From Pseudocitrobacter vendiensis (GTDB taxonomy: Bacteria > Pseudomonadota > Gammaproteobacteria > Enterobacterales > Enterobacteriaceae), in contig NZ_CALSBS010000002.1 of assembly GCF_943590815.1 (NCBI RefSeq), positions 1-64,000 on the forward strand: a stretch of 64,000 nucleotides of DNA. The letters run 5' to 3'. The position numbers and the translations under genes are program-made. The notes beneath the pieces are model-generated. The model saw only the letters and a program-made list of their open reading frames with translations. It searched no databases and was not told where the DNA came from. Position 1 is the first letter of the stretch. The number at the start of each line of letters is the position of its first letter. Below, in pieces: positions 17,035 through 26,184 of this stretch.

Positions 17035-20000
17035 ATGAACGATGTCAAAAAGCCTGACCTGAAATATATACTCAAGCAACTCCCTGCAACACAAACGGAT
17101 AACGACGGTTTCAACGTCAATATCTTATCCAACCGTCTGGTACCGTTCGTTATACCTGCCTTCGAGGTCAGCATTAGCAACCTGGCCACTGGGCAAGCCA
17201 GGTATGCTGGTGCAGAAAATTCCTTCCTGCGCGTTATTGATGCCTCGTTTCATGGGGGAAGCGCAGCAACGAGCAGTAGCAAGACCGCCAGTATCATACC
17301 CACCGCTGAAGTGAACAACGTTACCGATCCCATTCTCGTCGCCAGCAAGAACGCGTCGTCGGATGACGATGATAAAGACAATGATGATGATGTCGGCGGC
17401 GACGGCGCTTTCCCGCTCAACGCCAGTGATATCGCTAACCTGAAGAATCTTGTCAATGGGCTCGAAGGCGGTGAAGACAACGATGCGCTGGGTATCCGCG
17501 ATCTCGAAGGTACCGGTAATAACCGTGTTCACCTTGACTACGGTTCCGCCGATCAACCGTTCATACGACTCACCGACGCGCACTACGGTGCTTACAATGA
17601 GATGACGCATAACCGCGATATCAATCCTCTGTTCTCCGGGCTGGATCCGCGCGCCATCAGTAATATCCTTGGCACACAGGAAGCCAACCTTTCCGGCAAC
17701 GCCGCCAGGGTGAACAGTTTGTTCACGGCCTTCGGTCAGTACTTCGATCACGGTCTTGATTTCCTCGGAAAGGGAGGCAACGGAACGATCCAGATTGGCA
17801 CGCCGGGCATGTTTCCTGATCCCGCGGACCTGACACGCGGCACCGTTGACAGCATTGATGCCAATGGTATTCCGCAGCACCTCAATAAGACATCCCCCTT
17901 CGCTGACCAGAACCAAACATATGGTTCGAACGAACTTGTCGGTCAGTTCCTGCGTGAAGGCAATGGTCTGGGCGGGTTTTCGGGCAAGCTGTTGGAGGGC
18001 GGCGTGGATCCATCCAATCCGGATTTCACACTGCTCCCTACACTCAGGGAACTGATCCTGCATCACTGGAACAACAACACGCAGTTCGCCGACTACACAC
18101 TGCCGGGCGACCACAGCGTGACCTTTCGTGAGTATTTTGCCGGGCTTGTCGACAGCAATGGCGTTATCAATCAGTCGATGCTGCCTGCCATGACCTCTAA
18201 TTTCATGGGAAGCGGCTTTGCGCTGCTGCTCGACACCAATCCCTTTATTAACCTGCTCGACCACTACGTAGCGGGTGATGGACGGGCGAACGAGAATATT
18301 GCACTCACCGCTATCCATAACATCTGGGAGCGGAATCACAACTTCCATGTCAACGGGCTGCTCGACGCCGGATTCGAAGGAACCGCTGAAGAGCTTTTCC
18401 AGGCAGCCAAGATAATCAACGAGGCTGAATATCAGCGCGTGATTTACACCGACTTTGCCGACAAGTTGCTGGGGGGGATGAGAGGTACGGGCGATCACGG
18501 TTTCGCCGGGTACAATCCAGACGTGGATGCGCGCGTCTCGCACGAGTTCGCGACGGCCGCCTACCGGTTCGGCCATTCGCTGATAGGGCAGACGCTAACG
18601 GTGCTTGACGCGCAGGGCAATGCCACGCAGGTCCCGCTGTTCGACGCCTTCCTCAATCCGACCAACGATACGAGTGCGTTCACCTTCCCTAAAGCGCAAT
18701 TGCCTTACTCTCCGCAACCGGGCTATGAGCAACTGGGCGCTGCCGGGATCATTGCCGGTGGGGTTGTCCAGCAAGCGGAAGAAGTTGACGTCAATATCGT
18801 TGATGCTGTGCGAAACGACCTCGTTCGTATGAGTGCTGACGTGTTTGCCTTCGACGTCGCCCGCGAGTGGGATGTCGGCCTGGGGTCGATGAACCAGATC
18901 CGGGCCGACCTGATGGCTTCTCTCGATCCGTATGTGAGGGAGGCGGTCAGCTTTGCTGGCTCCCTCACACCTTACAGTTCGTGGGAGGACTTCCAGGCGC
19001 GGAACAATCTCAGCGACACCATCATTGGGCAATTCCGGCAGGCTTATCCCGACCTCGTGCTGGAGGAGTCTCAGATTGCAGGCTTCCTGGCGGCGAACCC
19101 TGGCTATAAATTTGTTAATGGAAACACGGTCAAAGGTATCGACAGAGTTGATCTGTTCGTTGGTGGGCTCGCCGAGAAGCACATCAATGGCGGCGTGGTT
19201 GGCCAGACTTTCTGGGCCATCATTCACGAGCAACTTGACCGGATTCAGGAAGGTGATCGGCTCTATTATCTCGACCGCGTGGAGCATCTGGATCTCTACG
19301 AGGCCATTGAGGAACAGGGCTTTGCCGGGATTGTGGCACGCAATACGGGCCTGATTAATCTTCCTGAGAATATCTTTGGCACCAGTCAGCTTGATAACCC
19401 ACCGGTTGTTGTCGGCCACAACCTCGTCCTTAATGGCGGTGGCGGCAACGACACGCTCAACGGCGGGGCTGGTAACGATACTCTTAACGGCGGTGCGGGC
19501 GCCGATGTGATGAAGGGTGGTACTGGAAATGACACCTATATCGTTGAAAATAGTGGTGATATTGTCAAGGAGGAACGTAATGGCGGGATGGATATTGTCT
19601 ACACTACCCTCAAAGATTACACGTTAACCAATAACGTTGAAACTCTGATATTCAGTGGGACTGGCGCTTTCACCGGCAGAGGGAATGCCCTTGTCAATAC
19701 CATCAATGGTGGCAGCGGTAATGACGTTTTGTATGGAATGGGTGGCAACGACACTCTCAATGGTGGAGCAGGAAATGACACGCTTGAGGGGGGAGACGGC
19801 GCCGATATTCTTAAGGGCGGGGCCGGTCACGACAACCTGACAGGCGGTGCGGGTAACGATAGACTCGAGGGTGGTCTGGGAGCTGATATCATGACCGGTG
19901 GTGCCGGAGATGACACCTTTGTCTTTAGCAAAGGCTTTGGCCGAGACCGTATTACCAGCGGTTTCGATAGTCATCCCAGCGGAGGACAGGACCACCTCGA

Positions 20001-20175
20001 TCTGAGCCTATCAGGCATTAGTGTGGCGAATTTTGCCAGCAGCGTCACGATTGCCGGAGGCGCGGGTAACAGTACCGTTATTACCCTCGGCAATCCGATT
20101 GATGGCAATGTTGTTACTTTAGAAAACGTAAACGTTAAAAGCGTGGATGTTAATGACTTTATTCTCATCGGATAA
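17035..20175 (+). CDS. RTX-repeat animal-type haem peroxidase, probably secreted
   Basis: Predicted haem peroxidase of about 1046 residues. The N-terminal 150 residues are low-complexity, with an acidic run (SSDDDDKDNDDD). The animal haem peroxidase domain spans about 165-760: distal His about 239 in FGQYFDHGLDF, catalytic region RANENIALTAIHNIWERNHN near 417-436, proximal His about 514 in AAYRFGHSLIG. The C-terminal third carries two blocks of GGxGxD nonapeptides (about 799-835 and 887-965) and ends in a short hydrophobic tail, typical of type I secretion substrates. There is no cleavable signal peptide and no ABC/MFP transporter nearby. The start is uncertain (TTG 17020, ATG 17029 or ATG 17035; 17035 has the best spacing to GAGAG). 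The physiological substrate is unknown. Isolation and composition suggest transfer. Confidence 0.88.
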   Translation: MNDVKKPDLKYILKQLPATQTDNDGFNVNILSNRLVPFVIPAFEVSISNLATGQARYAGAENSFLRVIDASFHGGSAATSSSKTASIIPTAEVNNVTDPILVASKNASSDDDDKDNDDDVGGDGAFPLNASDIANLKNLVNGLEGGEDNDALGIRDLEGTGNNRVHLDYGSADQPFIRLTDAHYGAYNEMTHNRDINPLFSGLDPRAISNILGTQEANLSGNAARVNSLFTAFGQYFDHGLDFLGKGGNGTIQIGTPGMFPDPADLTRGTVDSIDANGIPQHLNKTSPFADQNQTYGSNELVGQFLREGNGLGGFSGKLLEGGVDPSNPDFTLLPTLRELILHHWNNNTQFADYTLPGDHSVTFREYFAGLVDSNGVINQSMLPAMTSNFMGSGFALLLDTNPFINLLDHYVAGDGRANENIALTAIHNIWERNHNFHVNGLLDAGFEGTAEELFQAAKIINEAEYQRVIYTDFADKLLGGMRGTGDHGFAGYNPDVDARVSHEFATAAYRFGHSLIGQTLTVLDAQGNATQVPLFDAFLNPTNDTSAFTFPKAQLPYSPQPGYEQLGAAGIIAGGVVQQAEEVDVNIVDAVRNDLVRMSADVFAFDVAREWDVGLGSMNQIRADLMASLDPYVREAVSFAGSLTPYSSWEDFQARNNLSDTIIGQFRQAYPDLVLEESQIAGFLAANPGYKFVNGNTVKGIDRVDLFVGGLAEKHINGGVVGQTFWAIIHEQLDRIQEGDRLYYLDRVEHLDLYEAIEEQGFAGIVARNTGLINLPENIFGTSQLDNPPVVVGHNLVLNGGGGNDTLNGGAGNDTLNGGAGADVMKGGTGNDTYIVENSGDIVKEERNGGMDIVYTTLKDYTLTNNVETLIFSGTGAFTGRGNALVNTINGGSGNDVLYGMGGNDTLNGGAGNDTLEGGDGADILKGGAGHDNLTGGAGNDRLEGGLGADIMTGGAGDDTFVFSKGFGRDRITSGFDSHPSGGQDHLDLSLSGISVANFASSVTIAGGAGNSTVITLGNPIDGNVVTLENVNVKSVDVNDFILIG
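19432..19935 (+). repeat. RTX calcium-binding nonapeptide repeats in the peroxidase
   Basis: About a dozen copies of the GGxGxDxLx type occur in two clusters separated by a non-repeat linker of about 50 residues (the linker contains NNVETLIFSG). In RTX proteins these fold into calcium-bound beta-rolls after export. At DNA level the repeats are partly degenerate, so this is an old protein repeat rather than a fresh tandem duplication. Confidence 0.9.
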
Positions 20176-20206
20176 AGGAAGGTCACCTGGGCCTGGCCAA
20201 ATACAC

Positions 20207-20237
20207 AATCCCGGGCAAGAAATTGTCCGGGATTTTT
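20207..20237 (+). terminator. Rho-independent terminator of the peroxidase gene
   Basis: AATCCCGGGCAA pairs with TTGTCCGGGATT (one G-T pair) around a GAAA loop and runs into TTTT. It begins about 30 bases past the peroxidase stop, so the peroxidase is a single-gene unit. Confidence 0.85.
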
Positions 20238-20466
20238 GCTTCTCGACGTTCTTCAACGCTTACGCACCCGCATTAACCCAAATGCCAACATGAACATCGC
20301 TCATATTGCATTGAAATTAACTCGCTTTCTCTCCCCCGGCGGCTCTGTCATTAATATTGTTATAACTTACTGACAACATGAGTGCCGCAGCGCCAACAAG
20401 CCGGTTACATCTGGCTGGCGAAGCTGATGCGCGGTTTCATGTCTGAACCCAGGGTGCCAAAAGACG

Positions 20467-21444
20467 ATGAATGACGAATTTACTTTTACCATCAAGCGCA
20501 GCCGTTTTGATGAGAATTATAACCCTTCAGAAAACACGCGTATTACCACTAACTTTGCGAATCTGGCGCGCGGGGAAAATCGTCAGCAGAATTTACGCAA
20601 CACCTTAAAGATGATCGATAACCGATTTAACTCGCTGGCCAATTGGGATAACCCGAAAGGCGATCGTTATTCCGTCGAACTGGAGATTATCTCTGTAGAC
20701 ATGGGCATCAAAGGCCAGAGCGGCGTCTTCCCGGTGATCGAAATATTACAAACTGCCCTTCTCGACAAGAAAGTGGGTGAGCGCATCGAGGGTATTGTGG
20801 GGAATAATTTCTCATCCTGGGTGCGTGATTATGACTTCAGTGTATTGCTGTTAGCGCATAATAAAAACACCACCCAATTCAGTATTCCGGAGAATTTTGG
20901 TGAGCTGCACGGGAATATCTTCAGGCATTTTATCAACTCTCGTGTTTACAGCGACAACTTCAAAAAATCGCCGGTTATCTGTCTTAGCGTGTCGAGCAAA
21001 GACACCTATCAACAAACCGGGAATCAACATCCTGTGCTCGGTTATGAGTACCAGCAGGAAGGAACGTCGTTAACGGAGCGATACTTCAATAAAATGGGGT
21101 TACAGGTGCGCTATTTTATGCCGAAAGGCAGCGTGGCGCCGCTCGCCTTTTATTTCACCGGCGATTTACTGCGCGATTATACCGATCTTGAACTGATCGG
21201 CACGATTAGCACGATGGAGACATTCCAGAAGATCTATCGGCCGGAAATTTATAACGCGAATTCACCTGCCGGGTTGCACTATCAACCGGATCTCAATCAT
21301 GACGATCATTCGTTAACGAAAATTGTCTATGACCGCGAAGAACGTAGCCAGTTGGCGATTGAACAAGGGAAGTACACCGAGCAACACTTTATTAAACCCT
21401 ACCAGCATATTCTTGAGCAATGGTCCGCTCACTACGCGCTTTGA
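20467..21444 (+). CDS. mesX: DUF1852 protein, MesX-type partner of a folate-independent methionine synthase
   Basis: The 325-residue cytoplasmic protein belongs to DUF1852. In aerobic bacteria this family is encoded beside a core-MetE protein (MesD) and, as MesX, is needed for MesD-dependent methionine synthesis; the pair is reported to need oxygen. It has no signal peptide or membrane segment and no catalytic motif I can name. Conserved-looking stretches include RITTNFANLARGENRQQNLRN near the N-terminus and IYNANSPAGLHYQPD near residue 260. The assignment rests on family plus the adjacent mesD 27 bases downstream. No strong Shine-Dalgarno is visible at the ATG, so the start is less certain. 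Confidence 0.8.
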   Translation: MNDEFTFTIKRSRFDENYNPSENTRITTNFANLARGENRQQNLRNTLKMIDNRFNSLANWDNPKGDRYSVELEIISVDMGIKGQSGVFPVIEILQTALLDKKVGERIEGIVGNNFSSWVRDYDFSVLLLAHNKNTTQFSIPENFGELHGNIFRHFINSRVYSDNFKKSPVICLSVSSKDTYQQTGNQHPVLGYEYQQEGTSLTERYFNKMGLQVRYFMPKGSVAPLAFYFTGDLLRDYTDLELIGTISTMETFQKIYRPEIYNANSPAGLHYQPDLNHDDHSLTKIVYDREERSQLAIEQGKYTEQHFIKPYQHILEQWSAHYAL

Positions 21445-21471
21445 TTAATTGAAAAGAGAAGGTCACCTGTT

Positions 21472-22500
21472 ATGAAAACATTGCTCCCAACCTCGACTGC
21501 TGGCAGTTTACCGAAACCGTTATGGCTTGCTCAACCCGAAACCCTCTGGTCGCCGTGGAAACTGCAAAATGAAGAATTAATTGCAGGCAAGCAAGATGCT
21601 TTACGTTTATCTCTGGACGATCAATTACGTGCGGGCATTGATATTGTCAGTGATGGCGAGCAAACGCGTCAGCATTTTGTCACCACGTTTATTGAACACC
21701 TCAACGGCGTGGATTTTGAAAAACGCGAAGTCGTTAAAATTCGTAATCGCTACGATGCCAGTGTTCCCACTGTTGTCGGCGCGGTTGAGCGTCAAAAACC
21801 TGTTTTCGTTGACGATGCCCGCTATCTTCGTCAGCTCACGAAACAACCCATTAAATGGGCGCTGCCTGGGCCGATGACCATGATCGACACGCTGTATGAC
21901 GCGCATTATAAAAGCCGTGAAAAACTGGCCTGGGAATTCGCCAAAATTCTCAATCAGGAAGCCAAAGAGTTAGAAGCAGCAGGTGTCGATATCATCCAGT
22001 TTGATGAGCCGGCTTTTAACGTGTTTTTTGATGAAGTGAATGACTGGGGCATCGCCGCACTGGAAAGGGCCGTTGAAGGGCTGAAATGCGAAACAGCAGT
22101 GCACATCTGCTACGGATACGGCATCAAAGCCAACACCGACTGGAAAAAGACGCTGGGATCTGAGTGGCGACAATATGAAGAGGCATTCCCGAAATTGCAG
22201 CAATCGACAATCGATATCATCTCGCTGGAGTGCCACAACTCACGCGTACCGATGGATCTGCTGGAGCTGATTCGCGGTAAAAAGGTAATGGTAGGGGCTA
22301 TCGATGTGGCGACCTCTGCCATTGAGACGGCGGAGGAGGTGGCTGATACCTTACGCAAAGCGCTTCAGTTTGTAGAGGCGGATAAGCTATATCCTTCGAC
22401 TAACTGCGGGATGGCACCCTTATCTCGCCAGGTGGCGGCGGGTAAACTTAACGCGCTGAGTGCGGGTACGGACATTATTCGCCGGGAGTTACTGGCATAA
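21472..22500 (+). CDS. mesD: Core-MetE methionine synthase, MesD type (folate-independent)
   Basis: The 342-residue protein corresponds to only the C-terminal catalytic barrel of cobalamin-independent methionine synthase MetE (about 750 residues). The N-terminal folate-binding half is absent. Zinc ligands are visible: His and Cys in VHICYG (near residue 206-211), Glu in SLECHNS and Cys in STNCGMAPL. TSTAGSLPKP at the N-terminus and SDGEQTR are also typical. It should methylate homocysteine using a non-polyglutamyl-folate donor that is not established for this family. The RBS AGAAGG and 27-base gap indicate an operon with the DUF1852 gene. Confidence 0.85.
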   Translation: MKTLLPTSTAGSLPKPLWLAQPETLWSPWKLQNEELIAGKQDALRLSLDDQLRAGIDIVSDGEQTRQHFVTTFIEHLNGVDFEKREVVKIRNRYDASVPTVVGAVERQKPVFVDDARYLRQLTKQPIKWALPGPMTMIDTLYDAHYKSREKLAWEFAKILNQEAKELEAAGVDIIQFDEPAFNVFFDEVNDWGIAALERAVEGLKCETAVHICYGYGIKANTDWKKTLGSEWRQYEEAFPKLQQSTIDIISLECHNSRVPMDLLELIRGKKVMVGAIDVATSAIETAEEVADTLRKALQFVEADKLYPSTNCGMAPLSRQVAAGKLNALSAGTDIIRRELLA

Positions 22501-23051
22501 TCGCGTTGGCATATTTCATACAAAAATGAATTGATCGCTTACCAACCTTTTCAGTATCACTTCGCCGAAGATCATTCAACGTGGGTGCCAGGATTAGATG
22601 CCTGGCACTAAATTTCATCGTTTGCAATTTACAACCAGTAATGGATTAATTATTATCAATAGTTAATACCTTTGCTATATCCCTTCCGCAATGTCTGGTA
22701 TTCCAGGTTTCATCCGTATTAGCGTGATAATGATAAAGGGATGAAACTTTTTAATGATGAAATTAATACTGGTTAAATCCCCCCTCGACACAGAAAAATT
22801 TCTAAATAGCACTTTTTGCATGTTGAAACGTTAAGGCAATACGGGCTTTGTCAACTAAACTGAGACACTGAGTATACCTAATTGATGTTGTAAGGGAATT
22901 CTGAAGGAATAAAATGCGCATGTAAAAAGTAGTGTTATCTAATTCAAGATCGTGCTTTTTACAGGGAGTGGACTTCAATGAAAAAGAAGTGCCATTACTC
23001 AATGTCATATAAGGTTATTTTTTAATCTATTGTTTTATCTAGGGAAACATC
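22501..23051. other. Intergenic region with two hairpins between mesD and doxX-like gene
   Basis: No convincing gene is present. GTGCCAGG/CCTGGCAC (22585-22608) is a perfect 8-bp stem about 85 bases past mesD. GTTTCATCC/GGATGAAAC (22707-22747) has a 23-base loop and is followed by TTTTT, resembling a terminator. The second half is AT-rich and includes GGCTTTGTCAACTAAAC near 22845-22865. A 68-codon minus-strand frame across 22802-23008 has no family resemblance. Confidence 0.45.
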
Positions 23052-23465
23052 ATGCAGTACTTATCGCTGGACAAATATAAAAATGGCTTCTTGTTGGTTG
23101 CTCGTATTTTACTGGCAATCCTGTTTGTGTTATTTGGCTGGCAGAAAATGATGGGGTTCGAGGGCACCGTGGGCTATATGGCATCCGTCGGTGCGCCACT
23201 GCCGCAGATTTCCGCGATTATTGCCGTTATTGTTGAGCTGGTGTTTGGGTTACTTATCGTTGCCGGTTATTTCACCCGTCCTTTGGCGCTGCTTTTGGCT
23301 GTCTACACCGTTGCAACTGCCATTATTGGTCACCCTTACTGGAGCATGACCGGTATGGATCAGTATATGGCAATGACCAATTTCTTCAAAAACGTTAGCA
23401 TTTGTGGCGGTTTCTTACTGCTGGCTTTCACCGGCCCAGGCAGCTATTCACTCGATCGCAAATAA
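23052..23465 (+). CDS. DoxX family inner-membrane protein
   Basis: A 137-residue integral membrane protein with four predicted helices. The DoxX-family first helix motif ARILLAILFVLFGWQKMMGF is present, as are the small-residue IIAVIVELVFGLLIVAGYF and the YWSMTG loop. DoxX proteins accompany quinone or sulfur oxidation, or redox stress functions, in different bacteria; no specific substrate can be inferred. It is monocistronic by spacing (183 bases before the dehydrogenase operon), but its position suggests a possible link to the membrane dehydrogenase downstream. Confidence 0.85.
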   Translation: MQYLSLDKYKNGFLLVARILLAILFVLFGWQKMMGFEGTVGYMASVGAPLPQISAIIAVIVELVFGLLIVAGYFTRPLALLLAVYTVATAIIGHPYWSMTGMDQYMAMTNFFKNVSICGGFLLLAFTGPGSYSLDRK

Positions 23466-23648
23466 CAATCGGCAACAATGGTCTATCATTGATGCATAAA
23501 TAATACCTACAGGCCCATGAGAGGCTGAAAGGTTAATGACTCGTATTGCCATTCGAACGATTTTGTTGGAATGGTAATATTTCTTATTTATGGCTAGGTA
23601 TTTTCTTATTCGGTAGCGTGTGAAAATTAATTGAAGGGATGTGTGACA

Positions 23649-24386
23649 ATGTCGAGCGAGAAAACAAACAGTTCGAGACGTGACTTTCTGGTCAAGTCGA
23701 TGACGTTAATTCCTGCGGTCGTGGTGGGCGGCAGCAGTGTTGGCGCCCTGGGGATGGTTGAAAACGCCGTCGCCGCAGAAAGTAAGCCTCACTCAGCGCC
23801 CGATCAGGGTGAGTGGACACCACGGTTTTTTAACAGTGATGAATGGGCGTTTGTAAAAGCCGCTGTCGCGCGGCTTATTCCTGCGGATGAGCGGGGCCCG
23901 GGCGCGCTGGAAGCGGGCGTACCTGAGTTCATCGATCGTCAGATGAATACGCCATATGCTACTGGCTCCATCTGGTACATGCAGGGGCCATTTAACCCGG
24001 ATGTGCCGAAAGAGATGGGGTATCAACTTCCTCTGGTGCCAAAGCAAATCTATAACCTCGGCATTGTCGAAGCCAATGACTGGTGTCGCCAGCAGTATGG
24101 CAAACCGTTTGCCGAACTGGATGGTGCAAAGCAGGATGCCGCCCTGAGCCAATTTGAATCGGGCGCTGCCAGCTTTAAACAGCTTCCCGCCTCTCTGTTC
24201 TTCTCCTACTTACTCCAGAACACCCGTGAAGGATTCTTTAGCGACCCGATTCATGGCGGTAACAAAGGCATGGTGGGCTGGACGCTGATTAATTTTCCCG
24301 GCGCACGCGCCGACTTTATGGACTGGGTTGAACGGGGCGAGCGTTACCCCTTCCCGCCAGTATCAATTAATGGGGAGAGGGCATAA
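23649..24386 (+). CDS. Gluconate 2-dehydrogenase family small subunit (subunit 3), Tat-exported
   Basis: The 245-residue small subunit of a membrane-bound, flavin-cytochrome c sugar-acid dehydrogenase. The N-terminus carries a twin-arginine signal ([11 protein letters not shown] followed by a hydrophobic stretch and an AVAAES cleavage region). It would fold and be exported by Tat together with the signal-less GMC flavoprotein encoded two bases downstream. The family domain covers about 55-230 ([23 protein letters not shown]). The ATG at 23649 is preferred over the upstream in-frame TTG at 23631, because the Tat motif then sits at the usual distance. Confidence 0.9.
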   Translation: MSSEKTNSSRRDFLVKSMTLIPAVVVGGSSVGALGMVENAVAAESKPHSAPDQGEWTPRFFNSDEWAFVKAAVARLIPADERGPGALEAGVPEFIDRQMNTPYATGSIWYMQGPFNPDVPKEMGYQLPLVPKQIYNLGIVEANDWCRQQYGKPFAELDGAKQDAALSQFESGAASFKQLPASLFFSYLLQNTREGFFSDPIHGGNKGMVGWTLINFPGARADFMDWVERGERYPFPPVSINGERA

Positions 24387-24388
24387 CG

Positions 24389-26173
24389 ATGGCAACAGTA
24401 ATGAAAAAAACCGACGCGGTGATTGTCGGATTCGGTTGGGTTGGCGCGATCATGGCCAAAGAACTGACCGAAGCCGGGCTGAATGTGGTGGCGCTGGAGC
24501 GCGGCCCGATGCGCGATACCTGGCCGGATGGCGCATATCCGCAGGTTATTGATGAACTGACCTACAACATTCGCCGCAAGCTGTTCCAGGATCTCTCTAA
24601 AAGCACTGTCACTATCCGTCACAACAGCAGCCAGACTGCCGTTCCTTATCGCCAGCTTGCGGCCTTCCTGCCGGGGACGGGCGTAGGTGGCGCTGGGCTT
24701 CACTGGTCGGGGGTTCACTTCCGCGCAGACCCAGTCGAATTACGTATGCGCAGCCACTATGAAGAGCGCTACGGTAAGAATTTCATTCCCCAGGACATGA
24801 TCATTCAGGATTTCGGCGTCACCTACGACGAGCTTGAACCCTTCTTCGATAAAGCCGAAAAAGTGTTCGGGACATCGGGAACGGCGTGGACGGTGAAAGG
24901 CAAAGTGGTTGGGAAAGATCGCGGCGGAAACCCGTTCGCGCCGGATCGTTCAGACGATTTCCCGCTGCCTGCCCAGAAAAATACCTGGTCTGCACAGTTG
25001 TTTGAAAAGGCCGGGCGTGAAGTGGGCTACCACCCGTACAACCTGCCGTCCGCAAATACTTCTGATTCTTACACTAACCCCTACGGCGCGCAGATGGGGC
25101 CGTGTAACTTCTGCGGATTCTGTAGTGGTTATGCCTGCTACATGTATTCCAAAGCCTCGCCAAACGTGAACATTTTGCCTGCGCTGCGGATGGAAAAACG
25201 CTTTGAACTGCGCACCAATTCCAACGTACTTAAAGTCAATCTGACCGATGATAAAACCCGCGCGACGGGCGTAACCTATGTCGATGCGCAGGGGCGTGAA
25301 GTCGAACAGCCAGCCGATCTGGTGATTGTTGGCGCGTTCCAGTTCCACAACGTTCACCTGATGTTACTGTCAGGTATCGGCAAACCGTATAACCCGGAAA
25401 CCGGAGAAGGTGTGGTTGGGCGTAACTTCGCCTACCAGAACATGACGACGATTAAAGCTATCTTCGACAAAGACACCTTCACCAACCCGTTCATCGGGGC
25501 GGGCGGTAACGGCGTCGGTATCGATGACTTTAACGCCGATAACTTTGACCACAGTGAAGTTGGTTTTGTTGGCGGCTCACCGTTCTGGGTAAACCAGGCC
25601 GGTACCAAACCGATTTCCGGCCTGCCAGTACCTCCGGGAACCCCGGCATGGGGAAGCAAGTGGAAAGCGGCGGTCGCCGATACCTATACGCACCATCTGT
25701 CGATGGATGCCCACGGTGCGCACCAGTCCTATCGTCAGAACTATCTTGACCTCGATCCTAACTACAAAAACATCTACGGTCAGCCGCTGCTGCGTATGAC
25801 GTTTGACTGGCAGGAAAACGACATCAAGATGGCGCAGTTCATGTTTGACAAGATGGCGCCAATCGCCAAAGCGATGAACCCGAAATACATGCTTGGCAGC
25901 CCGAAAAATGCCAACAGCCATTTCGATACCACCAGCTATCAGACCACCCACATGAACGGTGGGGCGGTGATGGGCGAAGACCCGAAAACCAGTGCCGTAA
26001 ACCGCTATCTGCAAAGCTGGGATGTGCATAACGTGTTCGTCATCGGCGCATCGGCCTTCCCGCAGGGGCTGGGATATAACCCGACAGGGACGGTTGCCGC
26101 GCTGGCCTACTGGTCAGCAAAAGCGATCCGTGAACAGTATCTGAGAAACCCGGGCCCACTGGTACAGGCATAA
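24389..26173 (+). CDS. GMC-family flavoprotein subunit of gluconate-type dehydrogenase
   Basis: The 594-residue catalytic FAD subunit oxidises a sugar acid (most likely gluconate to 2-ketogluconate, possibly 2-ketogluconate to 2,5-diketogluconate) in the periplasm. The N-terminal Rossmann motif is IVGFGWVGAIMAKEL. A Cys-rich CNFCGFCSGYAC segment near residue 236-247 resembles a site for an iron-sulfur or disulfide element seen in this family. The C-terminal GMC signature includes the active His in HMNGGAVMG and NPTGTVAALAYW. It has no signal peptide, consistent with piggy-back Tat export with the small subunit. GGGAGAGGG precedes the start. Confidence 0.92.
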   Translation: MATVMKKTDAVIVGFGWVGAIMAKELTEAGLNVVALERGPMRDTWPDGAYPQVIDELTYNIRRKLFQDLSKSTVTIRHNSSQTAVPYRQLAAFLPGTGVGGAGLHWSGVHFRADPVELRMRSHYEERYGKNFIPQDMIIQDFGVTYDELEPFFDKAEKVFGTSGTAWTVKGKVVGKDRGGNPFAPDRSDDFPLPAQKNTWSAQLFEKAGREVGYHPYNLPSANTSDSYTNPYGAQMGPCNFCGFCSGYACYMYSKASPNVNILPALRMEKRFELRTNSNVLKVNLTDDKTRATGVTYVDAQGREVEQPADLVIVGAFQFHNVHLMLLSGIGKPYNPETGEGVVGRNFAYQNMTTIKAIFDKDTFTNPFIGAGGNGVGIDDFNADNFDHSEVGFVGGSPFWVNQAGTKPISGLPVPPGTPAWGSKWKAAVADTYTHHLSMDAHGAHQSYRQNYLDLDPNYKNIYGQPLLRMTFDWQENDIKMAQFMFDKMAPIAKAMNPKYMLGSPKNANSHFDTTSYQTTHMNGGAVMGEDPKTSAVNRYLQSWDVHNVFVIGASAFPQGLGYNPTGTVAALAYWSAKAIREQYLRNPGPLVQA

Positions 26174-26184
26174 GGAAGGCAACG

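Noticed and set aside
17125-18576. 483-codon open frame on the minus strand opposite the haem peroxidase.
   Set aside because: It is a mirror frame of GC-rich coding sequence; the plus-strand frame has recognisable peroxidase motifs while the antisense frame has none.
20238-20466. Possible SAM or cobalamin riboswitch or MetJ boxes upstream of mesX.
   Set aside because: No conserved B12-box, SAM-riboswitch core or tandem AGACGTCT-like boxes could be recognised by eye; a covariance-model search would be needed to exclude them.
20180-21474. GAAGGTCACCTG occurs both just after the peroxidase stop and just before the mesD start, suggesting a target duplication around an insertion.
   Set aside because: A 12-base match is expected many times by chance in 64 kb; the copies are not at symmetrical insertion boundaries and the second is simply the mesD ribosome site.
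22802-23008. 68-codon minus-strand frame and GGCTTTGTCAACTAAAC, resembling an IS end.
   Set aside because: No matching second inverted repeat or transposase fragment could be seen, and the frame has no family resemblance or ribosome site.
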